From Saccharum officinarum (lineage: Eukaryota > Streptophyta > Magnoliopsida > Poales > Poaceae): a stretch of DNA of 64,000 bases. A program made the position numbers and the translations under genes. The stretch is from the NCBI GenBank assembly GCA_020631735.1, contig CM036168.1, positions 97,506,932 to 97,570,931 on the forward strand, written 5' to 3'. The notes beneath the pieces are model-generated. The model did no database searches. It saw only the letters and a program-made list of their open reading frames with translations, and was not told the origin of the DNA. Of the stretch, positions 1 through 12,675 are shown piece after piece; positions within the stretch are counted from its first letter, which is position 1, and every line of letters starts with the position of its first letter.

Positions 1-1030
1 CTGCAACCATGGAGACCTTGAGAAATTAATCAAATGCATGTACATTAGGTCACTAACTCAAAAAAGAGTAACAAATAAGAACAAGGATTCCCACTCTTTG
101 GTATTGACTGAACCTATTCCCACTTTGATGTGTTGGCACTTACAACCTATTGTCAAGTATCTACAAAGTACAAAATAATGAATACAGGTTCTGTTCAACC
201 AGACAGACAATAAGGTCCACTAAATAGAATTCTGCCTGCAAGTTCTAGTTTCTGCAATCAAATCAGTGTGCCTTAACTTCGATGCAAAGAAACAATGCAG
301 CCCAAAACACATTGCTAAATTGGTTTACTAGACCAATCAAAAGGATGGTCATTACAATTCCATTACCAAGATATGTTACGAGTAGCATCTCGTGCAAATA
401 ACAAATCCAACAGAAATCACTACAGTTAATTAATGACAGAAACTAACACATTATGAATTACATTCTTTCTACCCCCATACCCATTATTACCATTGTAAGA
501 TAGCACATTAGACGGCTAGCAGAGCTAGACAAAAGCCGCAGTACACAAATGGCTAGCAGAGTAAAGCAGACTAGACAGCCGCAACTATGCATCTAGCAAC
601 ATGAACAGAGTGAAAAGATACTCCTTCACTCTTCACCAATTGGAAAAGGCAGACTAAAGTACTGGACATAAATTGAACAGAAGACCAACAGCGATGAATG
701 GAACCTGCTCATGAAGTGATAAACAACTATAATAGCAAATCTTGGATGGCTAGTAAAAATGAAAAGAGAGTTTGACCGCTAATAATTTCGTATGATTAGC
801 AAACGCAGATTCCTGTAACACCAGAATTAGCTCTATTCATAAATAAACAAAGGATGCGGACTTTAGAGAAGCCATGGGAAAAAAGAGGACACGATTTTTC
901 TTTGTGGACAAAGAGGCAAAGATGAACTGCCAAGCCACAACAATGCAAGTCCCAAGGCAAAGCAAAGGAATCACACCAATTTTCCGTTTGCAAAACCCCA
1001 GAAGGCTTGCCCGCAACTGCGCTGACCGAC
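1..1030 (-). other. Intron 1 of the WOX gene (part)
   Basis: AT-rich noncoding sequence downstream of the exon 1 donor. I looked on the minus strand for the next conserved block (MRLGNLYCDPL...) and did not find it, so the left window edge falls inside intron 1, which is therefore longer than 1 kb. No transposon boundary is obvious here. Confidence 0.6.
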
Positions 1031-1241
1031 CTGCAATGGTGTCCTGGTGCTCGGTGAGGGTGCGGTGCATATCGACGAGCTGCTCGCAGATGGTGGCGTA
1101 GATGGAGATCTGCTTGCGGAGCACCTCCATCTGTTCGTCGGTCATGACCTTGACGTATCCCCCGAGCACTTCACCTCCGCCGGCCCTCTCGTCGGCCGCC
1201 ACTGCGGCGGCGGAGGCCTTGGCCCTGTCCCCCCACTCCAT
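1031..1241 (-). CDS. WOX8: WOX8/WOX13-clade homeobox protein, first coding exon (partial)
   Basis: This exon encodes the N-terminal ~70 residues of a WUSCHEL-related homeobox transcription factor of the ancient WOX13 clade, a nuclear DNA-binding protein. The stretch [20 protein letters not shown] followed by [20 protein letters not shown] is the conserved region ahead of the homeodomain and, from memory, matches rice WOX8 almost residue for residue. The ATG at 1239-1241 (start [10 protein letters not shown]) is the first in-frame ATG; an upstream GTG is not a plausible start. The exon ends at a GCAG|GTCGGT donor with the intron starting at 1030, splitting a Gly codon as in rice. The homeodomain itself lies beyond the left edge. 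The clade is certain from the motif; the exact paralogue is inferred. Confidence 0.9.
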
Positions 1242-2100
1242 CACCGATCACCCCCGCCCCGCCGAACGCCACAGGACGCACGGAGTGGCCAGGATCGGAA
1301 GGGGGCCACGCGACGGGAATTGGGAAAGTGGCGCGCTATTTGTGCAGTGGAATGGAGCTACGCAAGGAAGGAAATCGGCCGGTTAGGCAGGCACCCGGTT
1401 GGAGGCGGCTGGCGACAGCAGAAGTCCATGCGACGCGGAACGGAAGGCTCGGACACGCGTGCTCCTCCCTCCGCGGGATGGCAGCGCCGCACGGTGTGGC
1501 GACTGGTGGTGAGCGAGCGACGCACAGCAGCGGGCAGCAGGTGGAATGGCAGGAGAGAGCAGAGGCCAGAGCAGAGCGGAGGGCCCGGGAGGGATGGCCA
1601 GACAGGAATGGGGAAAAGTGGCAGCAGGAGGCCAGGAGTATTTGGAAGTGTGAAGGCGGTGGTGGCGGTTGCGGACGCGCGCACCGGCCACGAGCGGGCG
1701 CCGCAAGTCGCGGCGGAAAGAAATTACGGGCGGCGTGCGGTGCGGCGCGGGCGCATGCGGACAGCCGGACAGGACACGGAGGGGACGGAGACGGGCCGCG
1801 CCGCGCGTTACGCCGTGACGTGCGGTGGGGGTGGGTGGGGTGGCCGGGTCCCAGCAGCGAAGGGTGTTCGGCGGCTCGACAGACAGGTGGGGCCGTCCTA
1901 TGCGAGGGCCCCACAGGCGGTCAATGGATCAGTGCGGCAGGCAGCGGGAGGAGACCCGCGCGGACGGCGACGTCGACAGGCCGGCCCCTGGCGGCGGGGC
2001 CCCGACGCAGACAGCAATTATCGCGGCAGCACAAACGCTACGCTTTCCTTTGAAAATGGGCGCAAATGATACAGAAAAAAGCGCAAAAGCACTAGTCAGT
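1242..2100 (-). promoter_or_regulatory. GC-rich upstream region of the WOX gene (5'UTR/promoter)
   Basis: Very GC-rich DNA directly upstream of the WOX start codon, falling off sharply to AT-rich sequence after about 2050. Long open frames on both strands are by-products of the GC content: they overlap one another and show no domain. I infer 5'UTR and proximal promoter; the transcription start cannot be placed by eye. Confidence 0.45.
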
Positions 2101-3729
2101 GATCTCAACTTCTCGTTGGGCTGAGTTTCAAAGAAAAAAAAAACGTCTCATTGGCTGGTTATTACTACATTACATACTTATGATATTGGTACCACACTGA
2201 ACCAACGTACGTTTAGCTAAATAAACTGCTACGTATACAACTTGGCCTGCTCATATTATGGGGGCGCATACTGTCAACAAAATTTTGAGTAATGGCCATT
2301 CAACAAAATTTTGGATAGATCGCTGATCGCAAGGGATTCTTGTTGCAGAACTGGCTCCTTTTATTGTTTAGTGCCATACCGAAGCGTACGGTCCAAGTGC
2401 CCAACACTCCGCTTCATGTTTTTCAGCTTCATTCTATTTTTTTAGCTAAACGGTTTCAACTCCACACACTTTGTTTGAAGAAAAATGGTGGAGTTATAAG
2501 AGTATTTAAAGATGTGTTCTGTAAATTCTAGTTTTTTTTGGACATGCTCCATGGTGAAGTCCATGAAGTAGTCCCAAACACCCTTAAGAGAGGTGCTTAT
2601 TGTCCAAGTAAACATTGAATACGTCCGCACTTGGAAGCTCAATTTGCAGCTGGAGGTCTCCAATTCAGGCTCACCAGCAAGTCAGTTTACAATGGCTACT
2701 TCGTTGGCACCATAAGATTTGCTCCTTGGAAACGCGGTCAACAACCTGCTCTTTGATATGCAAATTCTTTATTTGTCTAGCAGTCAACAACTGGTGTTGG
2801 GCCTCAGATGGTCTTGCCAAGGGAAGGAAACGGTATGGATTTTTTTTTACCGTATTCGAGACCAAATCCGTTTAGAAGGGTTCGGCCTAATATTCAAAAC
2901 CGTATATGTATCCGTTTAGAGGGGTTTAGCCTAATATTCAAGACCGTATTTGAGATCTGTTCGTATCCGAGTCTAGATATTCAACATCCGATACCGTATT
3001 CGTATCCAGATACTCAAATGCTTGTGTTTTTGAGGGGTTCGGCCTAATATTCAAGACCTGCTGTAAACGGCTTCTAAGGGCACTTCTAATGCAAAAAACA
3101 TAGTAATTTCTATAGCTATTAATTACACTGTCATGTAAGCAATTTGCTGACGTGACAGCTTATTTATTGAAGAGATAGGGGGAAAGGGAAGAAACCTGTT
3201 TCTTTATAAGAAACGACGTCTACGCATCGATCAAGACTGAGGAAATCACTCCCAGGTGCATTTGGTGAGATTGCGCGGTTTCTACCCGTGGCCTCTACAT
3301 CCTGTGTGGCCAGTCGTCACCCCTTGTGCCTGTCGCCGAGCACAACCGGCCGTAGAGCTTGCAGTCTCCTTCCCCTCGCCTCCTCCCGTGTCGGCGTCGT
3401 TGTGGCGTGGCTCCGCGAAGCCTGCTTGGACGCAGCCGACGTTTGGAGCTATGCGAGGGCAGCGAACGAGCCAACAACATGGACTTGTGCCATGTTCGCT
3501 TGAACTTATTAGCCATAATTCAGTTTATTCCAAATTAAAAAATAGCCATGATCTGGACGTGCTTGACAAACAGTTCGGCGACAAGCTCGTTGTGTTTGCA
3601 CAACGCGTCGCACAGAGGATCCAAAGATGCTAGAGAAGCACCTGGTGAATAATTGGCAGGATTTTTATCTAGGCATTGATAGAGAAGTTGCATTGGAAGG
3701 GATATTTTATAAGTTATGGAAACTACCAC
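2101..3729. other. Intergenic, AT-rich, no gene seen
   Basis: Repeat-like intergenic DNA. It contains three diverged copies of a short unit near 2878, 2922 and 3035 (annotated separately) and a MITE-like stretch around 3075-3230 whose ends I could not define. Short open frames have no recognisable product. Confidence 0.5.
2870..3058. repeat. Diverged tandem/dispersed short repeat
   Basis: The unit GGGTTCGGCCTAATATTCAA recurs at about 2878, 2922 (GGGTTTAGCC variant) and 3035, each followed by AGACC or AAACC, with CCGTAT-rich spacers between. Probably the internal part of a degraded transposable element. Confidence 0.6.
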
Positions 3730-3730
3730 C

Positions 3731-3841
3731 CTGTTCGTTTGAGCTATTCAGCGGAATCAGCAGCCATCCAGCAGTGTTTTTCTCTCACAACAAATCAGCG
3801 AACAGTACTTTCAGCCACAATAAACCAGCGAAACGAATAGG
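3731..3841. mobile_element. Short MITE-like element (hAT-like family)
   Basis: The left end CCTGTTCGTTTGAGCT and the right end ACCAGCGAAACGAATAGG form an imperfect inverted repeat. The inside carries a TTTTTCTCTCACAACA block that recurs at about 51700. The superfamily assignment is an inference from the end sequence. Confidence 0.4.
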
Positions 3842-4397
3842 TTGTACAATGGCCCTAATAGGAGTAGTTTGTGGTGTCTTGCAGGGACTTCTCTCCGAGA
3901 GTTCCTTCTCTGCACACTTAGCACCTATGGCATGTTTGGCTGGTGGCTTCAAAATGTTGTCTAGGCCAGGGAAGCATCTTAGGCCTCCGCTTTTGGACGC
4001 GTGAGACTAGGATCTATTGCCTGACAGCCACTGGCTACCAGGCCTCCAACCAAATAGGCTGTAGTATGTAGTATTGTTTTGAATTGTAATAGTGGTTGTG
4101 TTGTTATTGTAATCCCTTCTCTTTTGTGTTCCTTTTCTTTTTTGCATTGGAGGAGGGCATTCTTTCTCGTATATTTTTCGTTTTAATGAAATGACAAGTA
4201 GCTACGTTGTTTGAGAAAAAAAACTGCTATAAAAAAGCATCTTCAAGAGATCCTTAGCTCAATTCTAGAAAAAACATCTTTGGTGAAAAAAGGGGGTAAA
4301 AAGAGTTTCCAATTGTTTCTTATCTGAACTCCATAAACATCCACGTTTGGCAAATCTGACATACTACTCATATATGTGTGTCATTCCATGCACCTTA

Positions 4398-4535
4398 GGC
4401 CTTATTTGGATGCGCATGTATTCATCTCAATCCACATGTGTTAAAGCGGATTGAAATAGAATTAAACTAAATTTCATTCCATTCTACTCCAACACATGTG
4501 GATTGAAGTGAATACACTTGCATTCAAACAAGGCC
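4398..4535. mobile_element. Tourist-like MITE (PIF/Harbinger type), 138 bp
   Basis: Ends GGCCTTATTTGGATGC and GCATTCAAACAAGGCC are inverted repeats. The element is bracketed by the 3-bp target duplication TTA (4395-4397 and 4536-4538), as expected for PIF/Harbinger-derived Tourist elements. Noncoding. Confidence 0.8.
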
Positions 4536-5632
4536 TTACTGTTAGTTCTCTCTAGTTTTCTCCACGGCGTGTGGTTTCTTCTTGGGTTTGATTTTTTTTC
4601 TGCCAATTATTGGCAACGGTTGGAGAAAAAGAAATCCTCTATACTCATCTCATTCCAGCCGCTTAGAATAATCAATGATAGTGGAAAATATATTTTTAGG
4701 AGCACTTGGAGATGCTCTAACGTTGCTCCACTTCCAACCATAGATCCCAGTAATATTATTGGGATATTAACACTCTTAATACTTTGTTACAATAACTACA
4801 AAAATGTATTGGTTCTTTTCTTTTTTTTGGGGGGGTATTTTGCATCATGCATGTGCATGCCAGTCTGTATTATTTTAGAAGTTTTAGATAGTCAAATGTT
4901 AAATTAAACTTACCAACAACAATCCTAAGAGCCTATTTGGAATTTTGGGATAATTTTGGATGAGCTAGTGCTAGTTACTAGTTGCAACTAAAAATTAGTC
5001 TAAATTAGTTAGGATTGGCTAACTAGTTGATTAACTACTAGTTTAAGGCTTAAGACTTGACTAAAAATTAGCACACCCCTAGCCCTCCCGTTTAGATGAA
5101 CTATAGGAGTAATTTTTAGCTAAGCTAACAAATAACCTTTGATATCCAATGAACCTATTTTTGTGATCAAAAGCAGGCTCTACTCTCTGTATATATATGT
5201 CGATTCATCAACTATATAACAAACAAACAAAAAACTGAACAGACCACACAAAATAAGTCCCGAGATATAAAATCTATGTCGACAAATACTATCATAATCA
5301 AATATGTTGCGGAGTCATAACTTTATAGTCAACCAAAGAGCTCAAAATACTGGAACTTAGACATCTCTGCACTATCAGCACCAATAGTCGGCGACAAGGA
5401 AGCAATAAACGAAATATTCTAAGTACACAGCCATGAGGTGTTTTTTTTTTCTCACTACTTGTCATCTCATCCGCAGGTCAATGTCACAAGGGATGTCAAA
5501 ATTCACCAGCTAGCAATGGCATGAATTCCAATACCATCACGGGAGCTTGAGCATCAGAGAAGCTATGTCTGTCATGAGAGCAGGACTGACGAGAGAGATT
5601 CTGGGAAGGATCAGAGATGAATCTCCTCCCTG
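4536..5632. other. Intergenic and 3' flank of the KH gene
   Basis: No gene seen. About 4930-5140 is rich in CTAGTT/AACTAG motifs and resembles the MITE at 12489-12675. The last ~250 bases before 5633 are probably the 3'UTR of the KH gene. Confidence 0.4.
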
Positions 5633-8600
5633 TCACTGTTTTGTGCCACCATTGCTGAACGGAGAGGCACTACCGTTCTGGTGCAGGCTATCCTCTCGAT
5701 ATACCGAGTTCAACATGGCAAGTTCTCGAAGTTGTTGTCTCTTGATGTTGTCTTGTGACTCATCCTGCATGAAAACCCATCAATGGATTGAGATTTTTTT
5801 ACACACAGGAGACGATGAATAAAACAAATTGTGCATCTACATGTTAGTTGTCTATTTGTTTAATTATGGCAAGAAACTATGGAAAATAAATACAAGTTGG
5901 CACAGATGCTCTCCGCACGCCGTTAATATGAGACCCGACTTCACCCCCTCTTTCTCGGACTCCCTTTCTCCCTCAACTTCCACCTATCCACCAGGACCTG
6001 GCCGGCTGGCCCCACCACCAACCTCTACCCCACCAGGTCGCCTTCGATGCTGGCAAGGACCACCACCCTCCTCCCCCCTACACCTCCTGATCCTCCCATA
6101 CCCCCAACCCTAGATTTGAGCCCCTCTCCCATCCCCACACCCCACGTCTCCACCTATCCTACCCACCTCAACTATCCGCCGCCGCCGCCCACTCGACAAC
6201 ATCCTTGCTAAATGCTAACCTAGCCAAATCATGATGCCCCCAACATTGGCCCCACCAATCGCCATCCTCCACAAACCATGGTGGGCGGCACCACCGTTGA
6301 TAACCAAACCCCACCCTAGAGTTGAACCCCCTCCCCTACACCCCACGTTCCCACCTACCCCACCCATCTCCACTATCCACCGCCGCCGCCGCCTGCCGCC
6401 CACTCGACAAAATTCTTGCTAACTCAGCCAAATGATGATGCCACCGACGTTGGCCGCAGCCAATCGCCATCCTCCAAAGTCCAAACCATGGTAGGAGGCA
6501 CCACTGCTGCGTCACCATCCCACAACCATACCATCGGGACAACCACCACCCTAACCTTCACTTTAGCCCCGATAGCCATGAAATCCCCTTCCCAACCTGA
6601 AACCCCAGACTACTAATCCCAGTCACAAAACCTAACCCTAACTAGAACACCATCCGTCGGCGGAGCATCATCACAGAACCATGGCCATTGATGGATCTAG
6701 AGGTTTGTGTCATTCTTACTTTCTTACTTCACCCCTTTCATCATTCCATTTGTGCAAAATCTTCCCTTCAACAGGGCATGTTGATCCATACTTTATGAAA
6801 TTGCCCAAAAAAAAAACCGTTACAGAACTTAATAGTGGCCCATTTCGATTTCGTTGACCTTTCCTAAAATGACATGCTTCGCTAATGAATTACAGATTGA
6901 GGAATAGATAAAGGTAGAGGGTTAGGGGGATCATATGCATACCACTGGTTTCAGCAACTCCTCTAGTATCTCCTGTGCTTGTGTCAGTCTAGCATCAATA
7001 ACATCAGCAGGTAATTCAGCCTCAATTAAGATATGTGTTGGATCGCCCAAGTGTTCATAGCCAGGCTTTCCCTTGAGCTGTTCCTCCTACAGGAAACAGA
7101 CAGAATGGCATGTCAGCATTGTTTGCTTACCCCAGGAAGTGGATTATCAGATCTTAAGATTAATATCACTTGGTTACCAGAAAATTTTAGCCTATAATGA
7201 CCACTGATGATTCAATGTAAAGTGCCACAAACAGCGTTATTGAAGAATCAGCTTATGAAAATGAGTAATAATTTATTTACTTTCACAGGATCTTTTATGG
7301 AGCCCTTCCCTCTGATGAAAACACGGCAACCTGTAGTAGCTTCAACTCTCTTTAGTGAGTGTCCCCTCGGCCCAAGCAGACGGCCAATGAAGTTAAACTG
7401 CATATATATCAGGTATAATTAATAAATTAAAAATACAAATTGATAGTAGTAACAACTAATCATCACTTCGTCAGAAGCAGGAAAGAACATACATTGGGGT
7501 AAGCATCTGTTGGAACTTCCAATCGCACGATCTTCTTGACAATGTAGGAGGAATGGTTCTGTACAGCACCTTGCCAGCCCATGGCTCCCCTAGGAAAACC
7601 ATTTCTCTGGAAAGTCATGGTAGCAAAATAGAATTGTTAGTTAAGCTTGCTTCATTGGAGATAAAATGGATAAACAGTAAAACAATTAAGCAGTATGCAA
7701 GCAAAAAATTGCAAAACAAAGAGTAGCTGAAATTACTATTCTCTTCTCAACATGAAAAGAAGTAATTCAAAAGTATCCTGCATATCTCCAACTTTTTTGG
7801 TACAACCAAGGCCTTCGAATGGGAAAAAAATGGTACCATATTTTAAGCATTCCAACATACAAAAGTAGCTTCTAATATACTTTCCAATGAAGTTTCAGGG
7901 GACAACAATCATTCAACATGAAACCAGATTGACTTTTAAAGCACTGTAAGATTTAGCCTTCAGAATGGAAAAGAAAAGAATAAACATTGAATCCTTTGGT
8001 GTGAGGCTAGTTTCACAACTATTCTTATGGGCCAAGTGCAAAATATTTTATTAAGAATGAAACTAGGTCAATAACATAGCAGGTGGCGACTATTGGGCGG
8101 TGTTAAGATCTAATCTATTGGATACCGAAAAGATCTTGTAGGTTGTAACAATCAAAGGGAAGAAAACTTGCTTCTGACTCACCTTCACAATGTCTACTAA
8201 ACTGATTCCAATGCATTGAGCAAAACAAATGAACCTATCTGTTCAATTCAAAACTTAAATATATAGAATGAAATAACCAAGTATGTGATATGCTTGGAAT
8301 GTTCCAATCAACTAAAGCTTTCTTTCAGGCTTTCACTATAAAGGGGCAGTCAAACTTAAGCTAAGAATATTTGATGTAGTTTTCTAACAGGCAAGGTTCT
8401 ACCTCTCTAGAAATGTATGTACTCCATCTCACTATATCAGTTCTGATTATTTTGGGACTCATGCATATATTTGTTAGCATGCTCTAAAGGTAGCTGAGAA
8501 GGTAGCTTGTTTGTTCCATTGCCACATCTCAACATCCACAAACCACCGATGAACAGCTATACTATCCAAAGAGCGGTTTGACAAACACATTAAAGACAAC

Positions 8601-9620
8601 ATCATAAGGGTATGTAGTTCCTAATAAAAGTACAACAAAACCGGCTTTGCCGTTATTGGGGAAAAAAAAGTGCAGCAAAGTGTCAAAACTATATTTGCAA
8701 TTATACTTCAATATCAGGCAACCTACACATTATGTGGTATCAATTTTCCATAATGAATTCTGTAGCACACACTTCAGAGGTATCAAGTAAATGAATGAAC
8801 TGAAATGACAAAAGAATTTTAGTAGCTAGTACAGATACCTCAGGATGCATCCCATTCCACGGACCGAAACCGTTTCCACAGAAATTAGGTACCCGGGGCA
8901 ATGGATGCATGTGGTTTGGACCTGCAATTGGTGGCAACCTCTCGTTTCCTCTAACTCCAGAGTTAGAAAGCAGGTTTGATATTCTCATTATCTCTGCACA
9001 TTATGGTTTGCAATCAGCATAACATCGACATAAGACTAAATACCTATTATTGATAAAGCTCTACCATTTCAGCACCAAAACAATTATATGTTTTATACCA
9101 AGACACAGGGACTGTGGGGGTTCTCCGTACAAGTCGTCCCACGTTAAACCAATGTGCCTTTTATGAACAAATGAATGAAAAGGCTGCTCTTTTATCATAA
9201 AGACAGAGCTCGTACAGGAACAGAGCATATGAACTACCGAATCTGAGCAAGACTGCTACAAATAAAGCTGAAAATTATCTCACCTTGATTCAACAGCCTG
9301 CCGCAGATTGGGAGCACCTGCACGAAGGGCCCGAGCTTCTGTTGCTCCTGCAACAAGTCCTCCAGATACTGACTGCGCCGCCGCAATCCAATCCAGTCCA
9401 ATCGAATCAACACAGAAAAAGGGAAACGATTCAGACCACGATACAAGAACACCAAAAACAGGGAACATGTTACAGCAAAAAAGCGACTATATTTCAACAA
9501 TCCAATCGGGGTGCCATCTTACCTGGCATGTTCTGGTGATGGAGGGGGCCTCATAATCGGCATCGGGGACATCGCCCTGGCCGGGGAGAAGCATTTGTCC
9601 GTGGCCATCAGCGCCTCCAT
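5633..9620 (-). CDS. STAR-family KH-domain RNA-binding protein (SPIN1/QKI-like), seven exons
   Basis: Predicted 282-residue RNA-binding protein of the plant SPIN1/quaking-like family, which binds RNA in the nucleus and is linked in rice to flowering and cell-death control through the SPL11 ligase. Exons: 9523-9620, 9284-9372, 8839-8993, 7493-7606, 7281-7397, 6943-7086 and 5633-5764, all with GT..AG introns. An N-terminal STAR-type block ([20 protein letters not shown], then [15 protein letters not shown]) precedes a single KH domain from about residue 135 with the GPRG loop at 161-164, then helix [18 protein letters not shown]. The C-terminal tail [16 protein letters not shown] ends at TGA 5633. 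The ATG at 9620 fits the family start ([19 protein letters not shown]). Length matches the ~280-residue family. No damage seen. Which rice paralogue it matches is not settled. Confidence 0.93.
5765..6942 (-). other. Last intron of the KH gene, with C-rich repeat
   Basis: A 1.18-kb intron before the last exon. The sense (minus) strand is G-rich from about 5930 to 6660 and contains an imperfect tandem duplication (annotated separately). Small open frames here are low-complexity. Confidence 0.7.
6112..6500. repeat. Imperfect ~200-bp tandem duplication inside the KH gene intron
   Basis: 6112-6300 and about 6315-6500 share, in the same order, a CCACCTAtCCtACCCAcCTC-like block, a GCCGCCGCC run followed by GCCCACTCGACAA, a TTGCTAA..AGCCAAATgATGATGCC block, and CAATCGCCATCCTCC followed by AAACCATGGT. 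The copies differ by small indels and substitutions. Confidence 0.75.
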
Positions 9621-11409
9621 GGCGGCGGGCTGGACTGGGGTCGGATTAAGCTGCTACCAGTGAAGAGAGACGACGGCGACGGACGAAGAGAAGATGTGAT
9701 TGCGTTTTCCTGAGATTTTTGTCGTGTTTTATCTCCTTTTCTGTTGTGCGGTAAAATCAGTCGAGGAGGATTCCAGCGAAATCGCGCATACGAGATGTCA
9801 AAAACGGGCACTTCCTCTGGGTGTTTCTTCGGCTGGCTGGCCTCCTTTTTACCCTCTTCGTAGGGTTTATAGCGGCGGTAAGGTGGAGTAGGTTTTTGGC
9901 AGCCGCCGCCGGTTGATGAAACCTTTTTTTTTTCGTCCCCGGTTTGGCATAGGGTTTTAGGGGATGCGTAGAGACTTGAGAGTTGGCCGTATGTACTTGT
10001 AGGGATGCGTAAAATTGAACCGTATGTGTACACAATTTGTCAGATTACCATTGAGTTCGGTAAGAACGCCTAATTCAATCAATCTAAATAATTTTCATCC
10101 AAACATATTTATACCAAGAAAGTATTGTTACGACAATTCCTCCTTTCATGCCGTCATCATCATCACTCTGTCCTTTTTTTTTTCTTTTGTGATAAGTATT
10201 GTTATGACAAAAAAAATTCCTCCTTTCTTTGCAGTAGTGTCACATCATTGATGTAGAAATCTATTATATCATTATTTCCTTTATATATAATGTTACATCT
10301 TTTTTTAGCCGTCATCATCACGTCTAGTCAACATGTCAAGAGAATATTTATTGTTTAGGTGCATCTTTTTTTTATGTGACGAATAGGAGTCCTCGGATGT
10401 TAAATTCCATTGTTTCCAGCTTAGGTTATGTTGTTCTTTTTCAGCCTCCGCCTCTTCTTCGTCGTAGCGCACGAACTCTCGATCTCGCAACCCCCTACCA
10501 CCTGTCGTCTCTTACCCTTGCCGCTGAGTCTACCTCCACTGACCACTGCCCTCCCCCTCTCCCGTGTTAAACCGAAGTCATTAGGCCATCTCCATGACTC
10601 TCCGGTCATTCCTATCCCAATCATTGTCCTCCTCTGCCCCGTGCTCACCTCCTTAGTTTGCCCAACCTGCCTCTCACATGCCCTTTTCTGAAGAAGCAAG
10701 GGCACAAACCAACCTCAACACCCTCCAACTTGTCAGGGACGCGTGGAAAGCGACACATAAAATTAAAGTGTGTAGTATAGGAGATGTGAGGATTTTAATA
10801 ACAAACTACAAAGTTGCTAGTTTGTGTGATTTTCTCTATTAGCTGAAGGTATGCAGCTAGTTTAGTATGTTTTAAAAAAATATTAACAACTATGTAAAAA
10901 AATAGTTTTCTATCATGTCAGACAAATTAGTTACTTCAGCGATCCATGAAATACATTATGGCCTCGTAAAATATATGTGTGCTTAGTGTTCTATACAAAT
11001 TTTATTAGTTCAAACAATCTATATGGTCACTAGCTAATTTTAGCATTGTGGATACAAGATACACTAACTTAAATGGAAAATACTATATTAGCATAGTAAT
11101 TTGGTGGTTATACAGGTTTGAGTGTTTAACTACCGAAAGAACCGCAGTAGAGATTGGTCCTTTATTTCATCCCTAGCTAGCTAGGCTTTTAGTTTTTTCA
11201 TTGCCTAACCTAACATTTCAATACTCATTGCCACAACAGCAAAAATATTCTCCCACAAGAAGCGACACCTATCTTATTGTCCAACCCTAAACCCAAATAC
11301 TAACAACCTACCCATCTAGATATAATGTCACCGTCTATGGGCGAGAGGATGCTCATGCTTTTATATTGTAATATCTTATTTCATCCCATATATTTTCTCA
11401 TAATTAATA
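9621..11409. other. KH gene 5' flank and intergenic DNA
   Basis: The first ~400 bases are likely 5'UTR and promoter of the KH gene. 10430-10700 is a C/T-rich patch with open frames on both strands but no recognisable domain. The rest is AT-rich and I see no gene. Confidence 0.4.
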
Positions 11410-11533
11410 GGCCTGTTCGGCTGTTGGTATTTGCAACTCAGTCGTTGCACCCTTCAGACAGTCACAGTGGACAACAGTGACACAATGACAAGTGTGTTTG
11501 TTGTCGCTAAAAAAACGAGCAGCCGAACAGACC
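11410..11533. mobile_element. Short hAT-like MITE, ~124 bp
   Basis: Ends GGCCTGTTCGGCTG and CAGCCGAACAGACC are near-perfect inverted repeats around a noncoding core. A clear target duplication was not found. The GCCTGTTCG end resembles the element at 3731. Confidence 0.65.
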
Positions 11534-11809
11534 CGCCCCATTGCATTTATAGGAATATATACTCAATACAAGTTTAGTGTAGGAAACTATTTTGGTCTGA
11601 GCAGCACAAGCCTTGCTATAATACTTCTTCTGTTGGACCAGAAGTAATCATATGACTTCATTATGGCTCTCAAAGTTCAAGTAAGTGAAACGCCAACTAT
11701 TGAATGTGCAAAACAATATACACCTAAAAACAAAATTTGCGGTATTGAAACTAGGATATCTCTGCTCTACAAGCTTGTTTGTTATGAAGCGAGATAGGCT
11801 TATCTATAA

Positions 11810-12170
11810 GGGCCCGTTTGGATCCTTGAAATTGAATTCATTCTAATAATTATAATTTAGGCATAGATTAAGTAAGTTAATATAGTTGTATACGGAATAT
11901 ATTTGTATATTTATTGTTAGGTATACAAGGGACATACTTATATGTTGCATTTCTATTATAGGGAAGTGAGTTGAAGAGTGTGCTATAAGTTGGAGAATAG
12001 ATTTATAGCATAGTGATCTATAGAATCCATTTCCATCTCTCCCACCCTATGAATTTGAAATAGGCTTATTATGAGCTTGAAAAAAATATGGAATGTCAAA
12101 TTCCAAGCCAAATAAGCTAATTCATTATGTAGATTTCAATTCCTCCAAAATAAAAAGATCCAAACGGCCC
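11810..12170. mobile_element. PIF/Harbinger MITE, 361 bp
   Basis: Terminal inverted repeats GGGCCCGTTTGGATC and GATCCAAACGGCCC, with the 3-bp target duplication TAA at 11807-11809 and 12171-12173. Noncoding AT-rich core. Confidence 0.85.
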
Positions 12171-12488
12171 TAAACAAAATCTAATGTATAAAGCCCAACT
12201 GTTGAATCTTGTCATATGTTCATTCAAAAAAATACCATGCATCATTTTACTTTCCCTTATATTGCAACATACTATTGTTTTTTATGAAATATATTGATTT
12301 TCATGACACATAGTTAGGAAAAATAATATCCAGTGTATGCATTGGAAACCATATTTCTATCTGAAACAAAAGCAAGAGAGGTAGTATAGGATAGAAATTA
12401 TATATCATGAAAAATAGAAGAAAAGGGTTAGAAGCTCAAAGAGGGTATACTATATTAGCCCATACGGGCTTTTGTTGTGATATGCTAT
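12171..12488. other. Intergenic, nothing recognised
   Basis: AT-rich, no coding frame, no repeat boundary seen. Confidence 0.4.
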
Positions 12489-12675
12489 GGCCCTGATGTA
12501 TCCATTAGCTGCTAATAGGTAGCTAGTTAATAGGTCGCAACTGATATTAGCTAGTTTAGTTAACTAGTGAAATAGTTGTTAATTTAGTATTCAGCTAACA
12601 ATTAGCTAGATCTGTTTGGACCTAATGAGTTAATTATTAGCAGCTAATTGTTATCTCGTTGGATCAAACAGGGCC
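12489..12675. mobile_element. MITE with GGCCCTG ends, ~187 bp
   Basis: Left end GGCCCTGATGTATCCA and right end TGGATCAAACAGGGCC are inverted repeats. The core is full of TTAGCTAG/CTAGTTAA motifs. Flanks TAT and TAC do not give an exact target duplication. Confidence 0.7.

Noticed and set aside
1047..2069. 340-codon open frame (+) and overlapping frames on both strands upstream of the WOX gene
   Set aside because: Extreme GC content suppresses stops in all frames. Composition is Arg/Gly/Ala-rich with no domain, and several frames overlap; the region is better read as promoter/5'UTR.
3075..3240. Possible MITE with GGGCACTTCTAATGC start
   Set aside because: I could not find the matching inverted end or target duplication.
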